From an uncultured Leucothrix sp. (GTDB taxonomy: Bacteria; Pseudomonadota; Gammaproteobacteria; Thiotrichales; Thiotrichaceae), in assembly GCA_937923375.1 (NCBI GenBank), contig CALAJG010000312.1, positions 1-15,711 on the forward strand: a DNA stretch of 15,711 bases, written 5' to 3'. Made by a program: the position numbers and the translations under genes. The notes below the pieces were generated by a model, which did not search any database, was not told where the DNA came from, and worked only from the letters and a program-made list of their open reading frames with translations. Positions 1 to 6,890 of the stretch are shown one piece after another; positions within the stretch are counted from its first letter, which is position 1, and every line of letters begins with the position of its first letter.

Positions 1-1112
1 GTGGTGAAGGCCACCGTAATGTGTGCCTTATCCCCAGCTCTGCACATGGTACCAATCCTGCCTCAGCGGCAATGGCAAGCATGAAAGTGGTGATTGTAGA
101 ATGTGATAGCAATGGTAATGTGGATATAGAAGATTTTCGTGCCAAAGCCGAAGCACATGCAGAAAACTTGTCGAGTGTCATGATTACTTACCCATCAACG
201 CATGGTGTGTTTGAAGAGGCTGTGGTTGAGTTATGTGACATTACTCACCAATATGGAGGCCAAGTTTATATGGACGGCGCCAATCTTAATGCGCAGGTTG
301 GCTTGTGCAAGCCGGGTAAGTTTGGCTCTGATGTCTCCCATTTAAATCTGCATAAAACGTTCTGTATTCCGCATGGCGGCGGTGGACCTGGTATGGGGCC
401 AATTGGAGTCAAATCGCATTTAGCACCTTTTCTTTCTAATCACGTGGTTAGCTCTGTTGATAATAAAGAGTCAGGAAATAGCGCGATCTCAGCGGCTCCG
501 TATGGTAGTGCCGCCATTCTTCCAATTTCGTGGGCTTACATCAAACAAATGGGAGGCAATGGTCTCAAGCGTGCAACTGAACTGGCCATTCTTAATGCAA
601 ATTACATAATGAGTCGGCTAACTGGTTATTATCCTATTTTGTTTAAAGGGGAGAACGACCGGGTCGCTCACGAGTGTATTATTGATATTCGACCGATTAA
701 AGCTGACACTGGTATTTCAGAAGAAGACATTGCGAAGCGCTTGATGGACTATGGTTTTCATGCACCAACTATGTCCTTTCCTGTGGCCGGTACGCTAATG
801 ATCGAGCCTACTGAGTCTGAGTCAAAGGCAGAGCTAGACCGTTTTTGCGATGCGATGATTGCAATACGAGAAGAGGTTAGTAAAGTGCACTCTGGTGAGT
901 GGCCTGCCGACGACAATCCTTTGGTAAATGCTCCACATACCGTTAAGGATTTATTAAGTGATTGGAGTCGGCCTTACACGCAACAACAGGCAGTATTTCC
1001 GGCAGGTGCCTCTACCACTAGTAAATACTGGCCAACTGTTAGTCGTGTTGATAACGTGTTTGGTGATCGGAATCTGGTTTGTGCCTGCCCTAGTATCGAT
1101 AGCTACCGATAG
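1..1112 (+). CDS. gcvP: Glycine dehydrogenase (decarboxylating), P protein, C-terminal part (partial)
   Basis: The reading frame is open from base 3 and the gene runs off the left edge, so only the last 369 residues are visible. The P protein of the glycine cleavage system decarboxylates glycine using pyridoxal phosphate and passes the aminomethyl group to the lipoyl arm of GcvH in the cytoplasm. The fragment opens with GEGHRNVCLIPSSAHGTNPA and contains NLHKTFCIPHGGGGPG, whose lysine (codon 354-356) is the expected PLP-binding residue. The C-terminus, with GDRNLVCACPSIDSYR, matches the usual end of GcvP, so the gene looks intact at its 3' end. Whether this is a full single-chain P protein (about 950-960 residues) or a separate P2 subunit cannot be decided from the window. 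It converges on proS with 26 bases between stop codons. Confidence 0.97.
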   Translation, partial: GEGHRNVCLIPSSAHGTNPASAAMASMKVVIVECDSNGNVDIEDFRAKAEAHAENLSSVMITYPSTHGVFEEAVVELCDITHQYGGQVYMDGANLNAQVGLCKPGKFGSDVSHLNLHKTFCIPHGGGGPGMGPIGVKSHLAPFLSNHVVSSVDNKESGNSAISAAPYGSAAILPISWAYIKQMGGNGLKRATELAILNANYIMSRLTGYYPILFKGENDRVAHECIIDIRPIKADTGISEEDIAKRLMDYGFHAPTMSFPVAGTLMIEPTESESKAELDRFCDAMIAIREEVSKVHSGEWPADDNPLVNAPHTVKDLLSDWSRPYTQQQAVFPAGASTTSKYWPTVSRVDNVFGDRNLVCACPSIDSYR

Positions 1113-1126
1113 CAGGACTCAATTAA

Positions 1127-1154
1127 AAAGCTAGCAGCTTAAACTGCTAGCTTT
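1127..1154 (-). terminator. Intrinsic terminator of proS, possibly bidirectional
   Basis: The perfect 11-base inverted repeat AAAGCTAGCAG / CTGCTAGCTTT (1127-1137 and 1144-1154) has a 6-base loop. Read on the minus strand it is followed by TTTTTAATT, a good U-tract, so it should end proS transcripts. The plus-strand side has only a weak T-rich run but could also end the gcv transcript. The proS stop codon (1139-1141) lies inside the loop. Confidence 0.85.
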
Positions 1155-2848
1155 GCAATTATAGTTTTCAATGCGTCGTCAGTATCAATCAATTCTGCTT
1201 CTTCAGCAGTGCGTGACTTATATTCAAGCTGTTGATTTTTTAGGCCTCGATCCGAAACAACAATACGATGAGGTATGCCTATTAATTCTAAATCGGCAAA
1301 CATAGCACCAGGTCGGATATTGCGGTCGTCAAGCAGAACTTCGTATCCCGCGTCCACCAATGATTGGTATAAATCGTTGGCTGTGTGTCTAACCTCTTCG
1401 GATTTATGATAGTTAAGTGGAGCAATTGCAACTTGATAAGGCGCCATTGCCGCAGGCCATATGATGCCTTTTTCATCATTGTTTTGCTCGATGGCAGAAG
1501 CTACGATCCTTGATATGCCAACACCGTAACAGCCCATTGTTACTAATTGTGATTTACCATTTTCATCTAGCACCTTGGCATTCATTGTTTCAGAGTACTT
1601 GGTGCCTAGCTGGAATATGTGACCAACTTCAATACCCCGGCGAATCTCTAAATGCCCTTGTCCATCCGGGCTAGGGTCTCCTGCAACAACATTACGAATA
1701 TCCGTAAATTCTGGCTCAGGAAGATCACGAACCCAGTTTACACCTCTCAGGTGATGACCTTCTTTGTTTGCGCCACAAACGAAATCTGAGAGTGGGGCGG
1801 TTGCATAGTCTGCAATAATCCTTAGCTCCATTCCTACTGGACCTAATGAGCCAGGCTTGCTGCCGGTGAGAGAAACGATAGTTTCCTCATTGGCAAATGT
1901 GAGAGGTGAGACGATGCCGTCTATTTTCTCTGCTTTAATTTCATTGAGGGTATGATCTCCACGCAGCAATAACGCTACTGTAGTTTCATCGTCGCCTTTT
2001 ACTAATAGAATTTTTATCTGCTTTGTAGCAGGTACGTTCATCGCTTCTTCGAGTGCACTAATCGTCCTTAATCCAGGCGTTTCGAAGATCTCCATGGTTT
2101 CTGTTGCGTCGGCTCTGACTTTCTTAGAAGGGAGAGTTGCCGCCTTTTCGATATTGGCTGCATAGTCACTCGTATCAGAAAAAGCAATGTCATCTTCTCC
2201 GCTACTGGCAAGTACATGAAACTCGTGTGAAGCATTGCCCCCGATAGAGCCATTGTCGGCTTCAACAGGCCTAAAGTCTAATCCCAATCGTGTAAAGATC
2301 TTTTGATAGGCGACATACATAGCATCGTATGTCTCTTGCAAAGATGCTTGGTCCTGATGGAAAGAGTAGGCATCTTTCATAATGAATTCGCGCGAACGCA
2401 TCACGCCAAAACGAGGCCTGACTTCGTCGCGAAACTTGGTCTGGATCTGATAATAATTGATTGGAAGCTGCTTATAGCTGGTGATCTCATTCCGCACAAA
2501 ATCTGTAATGATTTCTTCATGCGTTGGGCCAAAGCAAAACTCACGATCACCACGGTCAGTAAATCGCAGCAGCTCAGGGCCATAGTCTTCCCAGCGTTCG
2601 GATTCTTTCCATAGCTCACTAGGCTGCACGCATGGCATTAACACCTCCAGAGCACCAGCCCGATTCATCTCTTCCCGAACAATATTTTCAACTTTACGCA
2701 GTACACGAAGCCCTAGCGGTGCCCAAGTATATAGGCCCGAGGCAATTCGCTTGATCATGCCAGCTTTTAGCATTAACTGGTGGCTAATCACCTCAGCATC
2801 AGTAGGAGTGTCACGCAGGGTAGAAATCGGAAACTGGGATACTTTCAT
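1139..2848 (-). CDS. proS: Prolyl-tRNA synthetase, bacterial type with editing domain
   Basis: It charges tRNA-Pro with proline in the cytoplasm. At 569 residues it has the length of the E. coli-type ProS. The class II core is visible: GPTHEE (about 107-112), motif 2 with FRDEVRPRFGVMRSREF (about 139-155), and motif 3 with GCYGVGISRI (about 439-448). Between motifs 2 and 3, about residues 225-405, lies the YbaK-like insertion domain that edits mischarged alanyl-tRNA-Pro. It includes the GANKEGHHLRGVNW stretch. The C-terminal anticodon-binding domain starts near residue 470 (YQVAIAPLNY) and contains DDRNIRPGAMFADLELIGIP. The ATG at 2846-2848 starts the usual MKVSQFPISTLRDTPTDAE. There is no strong Shine-Dalgarno sequence before it. 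It is transcribed alone, ending in the hairpin at 1127-1154. Confidence 0.98.
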   Translation of the reverse strand: MKVSQFPISTLRDTPTDAEVISHQLMLKAGMIKRIASGLYTWAPLGLRVLRKVENIVREEMNRAGALEVLMPCVQPSELWKESERWEDYGPELLRFTDRGDREFCFGPTHEEIITDFVRNEITSYKQLPINYYQIQTKFRDEVRPRFGVMRSREFIMKDAYSFHQDQASLQETYDAMYVAYQKIFTRLGLDFRPVEADNGSIGGNASHEFHVLASSGEDDIAFSDTSDYAANIEKAATLPSKKVRADATETMEIFETPGLRTISALEEAMNVPATKQIKILLVKGDDETTVALLLRGDHTLNEIKAEKIDGIVSPLTFANEETIVSLTGSKPGSLGPVGMELRIIADYATAPLSDFVCGANKEGHHLRGVNWVRDLPEPEFTDIRNVVAGDPSPDGQGHLEIRRGIEVGHIFQLGTKYSETMNAKVLDENGKSQLVTMGCYGVGISRIVASAIEQNNDEKGIIWPAAMAPYQVAIAPLNYHKSEEVRHTANDLYQSLVDAGYEVLLDDRNIRPGAMFADLELIGIPHRIVVSDRGLKNQQLEYKSRTAEEAELIDTDDALKTIIAKLAV

Positions 2849-2884
2849 GATTGTTTAGCGGGCTTTGATTGAAATAGGCCGGTC

Positions 2885-2913
2885 AGTATACTGCGAATTG
2901 ATTTAATCAGAAA
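2885..2913 (-). promoter_or_regulatory. Possible sigma-70 promoter of proS
   Basis: On the minus strand a good -10 element TATACT (2885-2890) lies 17 bases after a weak -35 element TTTCTG (2908-2913). The predicted start would be about 30 bases upstream of the proS ATG. Only the -10 element is convincing. Confidence 0.4.
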
Positions 2914-2927
2914 GCACTGCTGAGCAT

Positions 2928-2956
2928 AGGGCAGTTTATAAATAGAAAACTGCCCT
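2928..2956 (-). terminator. Hairpin downstream of the DUF4124 gene
   Basis: The perfect 10-base inverted repeat AGGGCAGTTT / AAACTGCCCT (2928-2937 and 2947-2956) with a 9-base loop begins 20 bases after the stop codon of the DUF4124 gene. Its position fits a terminator, but on the minus strand no U-tract follows the stem, so it may act as an RNA 3'-end stabiliser or a weak terminator instead. Confidence 0.5.
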
Positions 2957-2975
2957 TTCTAAAAAGCTTCACCGA

Positions 2976-3437
2976 TTAAATGTCAGCGCAATTTTTCTCA
3001 AAATTGCTTTTTTCTTTGGCTAGTCGGGCCTTCTTTTCTGAGCTGCTCAGGGGCTTCAGCTTTCCTTCCTCAGCAATATTTACGTTTTTACTGGTTTCAA
3101 GCGTATTGATATTTCGCTTTAGCCCATTGCAATAAGACATTCTTGCCTTAGACTTGTCATCTTTGTACTTAGCTTTAGCCACTTTCACTGCGTTGTCTTT
3201 TTTTGCAGTCTTGTTAGAAGGTTTTGCAGCAACATGATGGGAATTAGCTGGCTGTACCTTGCCTATATTGAATTTTATTTTATCTTCAATGTTCTCAGCT
3301 TTTGTTTTCGTGTCTTTCGGTGGGGTCGCTGAGTAATGAATCTTCCCTTCACTATCAGTCCATTTGTATATTTTTGCATGAAGCGTTTGCGAAAGGCTGA
3401 AGGTGACGAAAATTGAAAGCAGGATGAGTTTAATCAT
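2976..3437 (-). CDS. Secreted DUF4124 domain protein
   Basis: A 153-residue protein with a Sec-type signal peptide: basic start MIK, hydrophobic core LILLSIFVTFSL, likely cleavage after the TLHA segment. Directly behind it is a DUF4124 domain, recognised from KIYKWTDSEGKIHYSATPP (about residues 22-40). DUF4124 is a short domain common in proteobacterial periplasmic or surface proteins; its function is not established. The rest is lysine-rich and low in complexity (about 65-110), followed by a charged, probably helical tail with two cysteines (in SYCNGL and KNCADI) that could form a disulphide. The start is supported by AAGG seven bases upstream of the ATG. It lies downstream of the envelope cassette at 3617-6834, but an intrinsic terminator separates them, so it is probably its own unit. 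Confidence 0.85.
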   Translation of the reverse strand: MIKLILLSIFVTFSLSQTLHAKIYKWTDSEGKIHYSATPPKDTKTKAENIEDKIKFNIGKVQPANSHHVAAKPSNKTAKKDNAVKVAKAKYKDDKSKARMSYCNGLKRNINTLETSKNVNIAEEGKLKPLSSSEKKARLAKEKSNFEKNCADI

Positions 3438-3564
3438 GAGATTACCTTAGCTTGTTTTAATATTTATTACTTAGGGGTGATGGTTTGTGTACTAAATCTT
3501 AGCACGCATAGTTTAATTGTCTTCGCAGTTCGTCGTTTTTTACAGAAAATCCGATAATCTGAAT

Positions 3565-3594
3565 AAAAAAAGCCTCCAATATTGTGGAGGCTTT
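3565..3594 (-). terminator. Intrinsic terminator of the three-gene envelope unit
   Basis: The perfect 10-base inverted repeat AAAGCCTCCA / TGGAGGCTTT (3569-3578 and 3585-3594) has a 6-base loop. On the minus strand the stem is followed by seven consecutive U residues (A-run at 3565-3571). It begins 22 bases after the stop codon of the 522-residue protein gene and is the clearest terminator in the window. Confidence 0.92.
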
Positions 3595-3616
3595 GCAATA
3601 CAAACTGACCTTACTC

Positions 3617-5185
3617 TTAACTACGACCGGTCATAAAATGGATATAATCCTGCAGTTTTTTCCATTCTCCCCGATAAGCCAAACCTGCTTGGTATGGCCA
3701 TGTTTCAGGCTCATGCATGCGGTAGTCAGGCCCTGCTGCATCGATAATTTCCTTAAGGGAATCACGATCTGAGTTTTTCAGCTGTTCATAAGTAGTTATT
3801 CCAGCATCATTTAGCAGGCTTTCAAAGAATGGGCCGATGCCCTCTACTTTCTTTAAATCGTCGCCTTCAGTAACCCCATAAGATGGCATTGCTTGACGTG
3901 TATCCAGATTGCTGCCGGTCAGAAAAGATTGATACTCACTGAGCTTTGACCAATTACGGTTAGCGCACAGTGTCGCCTGATGAGGCCAGCTTGCTGGCTC
4001 TAGGCTTCGCAGCTTTGGATCATCAGTCGCATCCAGATATTCTTTCAATTGCGTCCGATTAACTTCTTGTAGATCTTGGTAGCTATGAATTCCTTGTTTG
4101 TTAAGAACGTCTACTACCTGAGCATCAATGCCGCTAATACGTGTCAAATCATCAGGTCCGGTACTTGCTGCATAATCAATTCTACCATCATCAACTTCTA
4201 CCGAACTTTGTGGTGCCGAAGGGAGGTCCGGGCGGGTTAGCTTATCACTAAGGCCGCTGACCTTCTCAGTAGCAGAGTCCTTTAGTGACGTTGCTCCCGA
4301 AGCGATTGCGCCAATGCCTGCTGCACCTGCGCCTAACCCTGCGGCACCGAGACCACTAAGCTTATTCTTTCCTGATTCAAGGGTTTCACCAACAGCAGAT
4401 TTAGCACCTGCTAAATCCACATCATTTGTGTTTATCTCGGGTGCTTTAATGTCTGGGATTTCAGGTAGACTAACTTCTGCGCCTAGATCTGCTCTTTCAG
4501 TATCAGGAAGGTCGAGTTCTGTTTCAAAATCTGCCTTTTCCAAGTCAGGCAAATCGATGTCGGTCTCGGGCACTACAACGTCAGGTTTGCTAACAGCCAT
4601 GTCCGGACTATCAAGATCAGGGGTGTCTACGCCTAGATCCAAACTATCAACTTTATCGACTGTCTTATCTTTAAGAGTGCTCGCCCCTGCAGCGATGGCG
4701 CCAACGCCGGCTGTTGCCAAACCCAAGCCTTTGCCCAATGCTGATTTACCTGAGTCGATGCCTGATTCAAGATTGTCTTTTACATTCAAGTCAGGCGTGT
4801 TGAGGCCGGGCAGATCAATACGTGGTCTCGATTTACTAACCTCAGGTATGTCGACATCAACATTAGGCTTTTCTATCGATGGACTTTTTGGTAAATCCAC
4901 CTCGTTTAAGTTAGCTCTAGGCAGATTGACATCAGGCGCATCAACATCCATGTCGGTATCCGCTCCATACAGTCTTTCTCTATTTGAGCTTACAGAGCCA
5001 GCAGGCACAGCTCCTGATACTACTGGCTCATCTACTGCGTAAGTCTTCTGAGTATGAGTAGTTTTCGGCTTGCGGCCAAAGATTTTTTTCATCAACCAGC
5101 AAAACAACCAGCCTAAAAGGAAGGCAGCAAGCAGCATAAGAAGAATCTCTGATGTTGCATCAAGTAACGTGTAATCAGTAGGCAT
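3617..5185 (-). CDS. Membrane-anchored protein with Asp/Pro-rich linker and two C-terminal helix-hairpin-helix-like modules
   Basis: A 522-residue protein that I cannot assign to a named family. Residues about 13-33 (EILLMLLAAFLLGWLFCW) form one membrane span followed by a basic KKIFGRK stretch, so the body should be cytoplasmic by the positive-inside rule. Residues about 75-260 are acidic and rich in Asp-Leu-Pro/Asp-Val-Pro steps. Two Gly/Ala-rich segments (about 145-180 and 271-311), each ending in a TLKD- or SLKD-like motif, interrupt this linker. The C-terminus has two related modules of about 82 residues (344-425 and 441-521), each a HhH-like start (DDL..I.GI), then LKE..DA, EP..WP.QA and a W.KL..Y..F.TG end. 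The start ATG has AGAGGAG upstream. It is separated by one base from the 49-residue gene upstream, so the two are very likely translationally coupled. HhH motifs often bind DNA, but an envelope or protein-binding role is equally possible here. Confidence 0.85.
   Translation of the reverse strand: MPTDYTLLDATSEILLMLLAAFLLGWLFCWLMKKIFGRKPKTTHTQKTYAVDEPVVSGAVPAGSVSSNRERLYGADTDMDVDAPDVNLPRANLNEVDLPKSPSIEKPNVDVDIPEVSKSRPRIDLPGLNTPDLNVKDNLESGIDSGKSALGKGLGLATAGVGAIAAGASTLKDKTVDKVDSLDLGVDTPDLDSPDMAVSKPDVVVPETDIDLPDLEKADFETELDLPDTERADLGAEVSLPEIPDIKAPEINTNDVDLAGAKSAVGETLESGKNKLSGLGAAGLGAGAAGIGAIASGATSLKDSATEKVSGLSDKLTRPDLPSAPQSSVEVDDGRIDYAASTGPDDLTRISGIDAQVVDVLNKQGIHSYQDLQEVNRTQLKEYLDATDDPKLRSLEPASWPHQATLCANRNWSKLSEYQSFLTGSNLDTRQAMPSYGVTEGDDLKKVEGIGPFFESLLNDAGITTYEQLKNSDRDSLKEIIDAAGPDYRMHEPETWPYQAGLAYRGEWKKLQDYIHFMTGRS
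3623..3865 (-). repeat. Second copy of the HhH/WPxQA protein module
   Basis: Encodes residues 441-521 of the 522-residue protein. It begins DDLKKVEGIGPFFESLLNDA, with an intact GIG hairpin, and includes ETWPYQAGLAYRGEWKKL. It pairs with the copy at 3911-4156. Confidence 0.75.
3911..4156 (-). repeat. First, more divergent copy of the HhH/WPxQA protein module
   Basis: Encodes residues 344-425. It begins DDLTRISGIDAQVVDVLNKQ and contains ASWPHQATLCANRNWSKL. The second glycine of the hairpin is replaced (GID instead of GIG), so this copy may have lost a nucleic-acid-binding role or become structural. Confidence 0.75.
4253..4375 (-). repeat. Gly/Ala-rich protein repeat, copy 2
   Basis: Encodes residues about 271-311, SGKNKLSGLG through a Gly/Ala run to GAIASGATSLKD and a short charged helix. 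It is similar in order and composition to the segment at 4646-4753. Confidence 0.6.
4646..4753 (-). repeat. Gly/Ala-rich protein repeat, copy 1
   Basis: Encodes residues about 145-180, SGKSALGKGLGLATAG then VGAIAAGASTLKD. Shared elements with copy 2 are SGK, a Gly/Ala/Leu run, GAIA.GA.(S/T)LKD and a following T.(D/E)KV. The hydrophobic run is glycine-zipper-like and could be membrane-associated. Confidence 0.6.
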
Positions 5186-5186
5186 T

Positions 5187-5336
5187 TTAAAGCTCCTCTA
5201 CGTTGCGCTTGCGTTTTCGTGAGCCAAGCGCCCAGCAAAACAAGCAGCCGAGCAGGAAAGCACCTGCCAGCATGATGAGCAATTCCAAACTGGCGTCTTT
5301 TAAGTCGTGAGTCTTCGTTACAGCGTGTTCAAACAT
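5187..5336 (-). CDS. 49-residue single-span membrane protein, paralogue of the neighbouring anchor
   Basis: A short open frame starting at the ATG at 5334-5336, with GAGGA seven bases upstream, and ending one base before the ATG of the 522-residue protein gene. The protein begins MFEHAVTKTHDLKDASLELL, has one hydrophobic span (LLIMLAGAFLLGCLFCWAL) and ends in a basic tail SRKRKRNVEEL. Over 22 residues (DASLEL... to FCW) it matches the N-terminal anchor of the 522-residue protein at 15 positions. Good ribosome binding site, tight spacing on both sides and clear homology to the next gene make it a real gene despite its size. It lies between the OmpA/TSP3 gene and the HhH-repeat gene in the same transcript. 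Its function is unknown; it may be an assembly partner packing against the larger protein's anchor. Confidence 0.82.
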   Translation of the reverse strand: MFEHAVTKTHDLKDASLELLIMLAGAFLLGCLFCWALGSRKRKRNVEEL

Positions 5337-5388
5337 TATATATCCTCAAGCACGGTAATCATTAAGTGATTACGATCCATGTAATGGC

Positions 5389-6834
5389 TTATTGTTTCAG
5401 AGCAGGAATCAATTCTACACGTCGGTTTTGACGTCTGCCTGAGTCCGTTTTATTGGAAGCAATGGGTTTCGTCTCTCCCATCGAGGCAACATCTATCTGA
5501 GATGCATTCGCTCCGAGTTTGACCATGATATTTTTGATTTCTACAGCTCTCTTCAAACCCAGATTCAGGTTGTTCTTAGCTTTTCCGACATTGTCGGTGT
5601 GACCAGTCAAAACTACCGTATGAGAAGCATCAGCGTTGAGCCAATCGGCGACTTCCTGGAAGTATTTCGTGGCAGCTTCCGATAGGCCAGGGTTAGCTGA
5701 GCGTGATGGGAAGTAGAGTCGACTTTTCTGAATGGGTATATCCGCAGAGCTAGCATCACCGGAATCAGCAGACTTACTGACAGTCACTTCATCATCACTA
5801 GCTTCGGAGGCTTCAGCTGAGCTGTTTTCTGCTGGCGCTTCAGTTGCACCTTCGGCTTCTTTAGCTTCACCTGAGTCAGAATCTATAAGGTCAATAATTC
5901 CGTCGCCATCGCTATCTTTAGGCTGGCTAGGGTCATCTCCCATTTCCTCACTGTCACTCACGCCATCGCCATCGCTATCCTGACTGAGAGGGTCGCTGTT
6001 GACTTTGGTTTCGATTGCAGTAGGGATGCCATCGTTATCGTCATCTTCATCCAATGCATCGATAGTCCCATCTTTATCTGAGTCCAGCGGGTTGCTTGGA
6101 TCTGAGCCCACTTCAGTGCCGTCTGAGACGCCATCATTGTCAGTATCAGGGTTGAGAGGATCAGTTCCGATTTTGCTATCACCAGCTTCTAGTGCATCGC
6201 TAAGAGCATCATCATCCGTATCAGCATTTCTAGGGTCTGTGCCAAGTGATATTTCTTGTGCGGTAGAAAGCGTGTCATCATCGTCATCATCATCCAACGC
6301 GTCGATTACGCCATCATTATCGGTATCTGTTGGGTTTTGAAGATCAGCGCCCAATTCTTCATTATCTTTGATGCCATCACCGTCACTATCATCCTTTTCA
6401 GGATCGGTGCCCAGACGTCTTTCGTCTTCATCAGATATAGCGTCACTGTCCTGGTCAACGAATTCGCTTGTGGTAGCAGCTGGGGCTTGTTCTGCTGTTC
6501 CTTCAGTAGTTTCGGGTACAGCTGGATCTTTTGTTGTGACAGGCTCTTCTGTTGAACTCTGATCCTGAGTTTTTTCTTCAGGCGCTTTGCTTGGCTCATC
6601 CACTGGCGTGTCATCGACAGAGTCTTTTGCCTGGTCGTCGCCATTCGCCAATCCCGCGGCTGTGGCCGCAACAGCAGCGGTGCCAGTTGTTGCGATAGAT
6701 TTTGCTCTATCTGATGCACTTGTAAATGCGCCGTCAGTACGGCAGAAACCTTTTATCATGCAGGTGTAGTACCACCAGCTACCAAATGCCCAAACGGCGG
6801 TCAGTAACAGTAGTAGCAATGCTCTTTTTATCAT
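5389..6834 (-). CDS. Anchored OmpA-family protein with thrombospondin type 3 repeats
   Basis: A 481-residue protein from the ATG at 6832-6834. A TTG four codons upstream also lies in frame, but the AGGAG directly abuts it, so the ATG (12 bases away) is preferred. Order of parts: a hydrophobic segment (about 4-22) running into WWYYTCMIKGFC, with two cysteines; a Gly/Ala-rich stretch near residues 45-63; an acidic, Thr/Pro/Glu-rich linker; then about 127-320 a chain of calcium-binding TSP3 repeats (DSDGDGIKD, DTDNDGVID, DSDKDGTID, DSDGDGVSD). After a second acidic linker comes an OmpA C-terminal domain (about 368-481) with LTGHTDNVG and NLGLKRA, which carries the Asp and Arg expected to contact peptidoglycan, and ends RRQNRRVEL. 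The N-terminus looks like an uncleaved anchor or a signal peptide without a lipobox. It is the first gene of the cassette. Role inferred: a calcium-stiffened tether between membrane and cell wall. Confidence 0.92.
   Translation of the reverse strand: MIKRALLLLLLTAVWAFGSWWYYTCMIKGFCRTDGAFTSASDRAKSIATTGTAAVAATAAGLANGDDQAKDSVDDTPVDEPSKAPEEKTQDQSSTEEPVTTKDPAVPETTEGTAEQAPAATTSEFVDQDSDAISDEDERRLGTDPEKDDSDGDGIKDNEELGADLQNPTDTDNDGVIDALDDDDDDDTLSTAQEISLGTDPRNADTDDDALSDALEAGDSKIGTDPLNPDTDNDGVSDGTEVGSDPSNPLDSDKDGTIDALDEDDDNDGIPTAIETKVNSDPLSQDSDGDGVSDSEEMGDDPSQPKDSDGDGIIDLIDSDSGEAKEAEGATEAPAENSSAEASEASDDEVTVSKSADSGDASSADIPIQKSRLYFPSRSANPGLSEAATKYFQEVADWLNADASHTVVLTGHTDNVGKAKNNLNLGLKRAVEIKNIMVKLGANASQIDVASMGETKPIASNKTDSGRRQNRRVELIPALKQ
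5875..6456 (-). repeat. Thrombospondin type 3 calcium-binding repeat array
   Basis: About 190 residues of tandem D-x-D-x-D-G-hydrophobic-x-D loops, alternating with GTDP/GSDP/NSDP connectors. One stretch encodes seven consecutive aspartates (near 6280-6297), a low-complexity GAT/GAC run. The spacing between loops is irregular, with at least six recognisable loops. Confidence 0.88.
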
Positions 6835-6875
6835 GATGAATGTCAACTCCTGTGAGTAATCATTAGGGCCAGAAA

Positions 6876-6890
6876 TGTCCGTCCTGGACA
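6876..6890. other. Small palindrome in the leader of the envelope cassette
   Basis: TGTCC-GTCCT-GGACA is a 5-base inverted repeat about 42 bases upstream of the OmpA/TSP3 start codon. It could be an operator half-site pair or a short RNA hairpin. The 6847-7090 gap also has ACTAG-CTTAA-CTAGT near 7014-7028 and is AT-rich, so several weak promoter matches exist on the minus strand and none is decisive. Confidence 0.3.

Noticed and set aside
4314..5042. Long plus-strand open frame of 242 codons rich in Ser, Leu, Thr and Pro
   Set aside because: It is antisense to the Asp/Pro-rich linker of the 522-residue protein; the biased codons remove stops on the other strand. There is no ribosome binding site or recognisable domain.
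5999..6340. Plus-strand Ser-rich open frames opposite the TSP3 array
   Set aside because: They mirror the Asp-rich repeats (GAT/GAC read as ATC/GTC/TCA on the other strand) and have no start signals.
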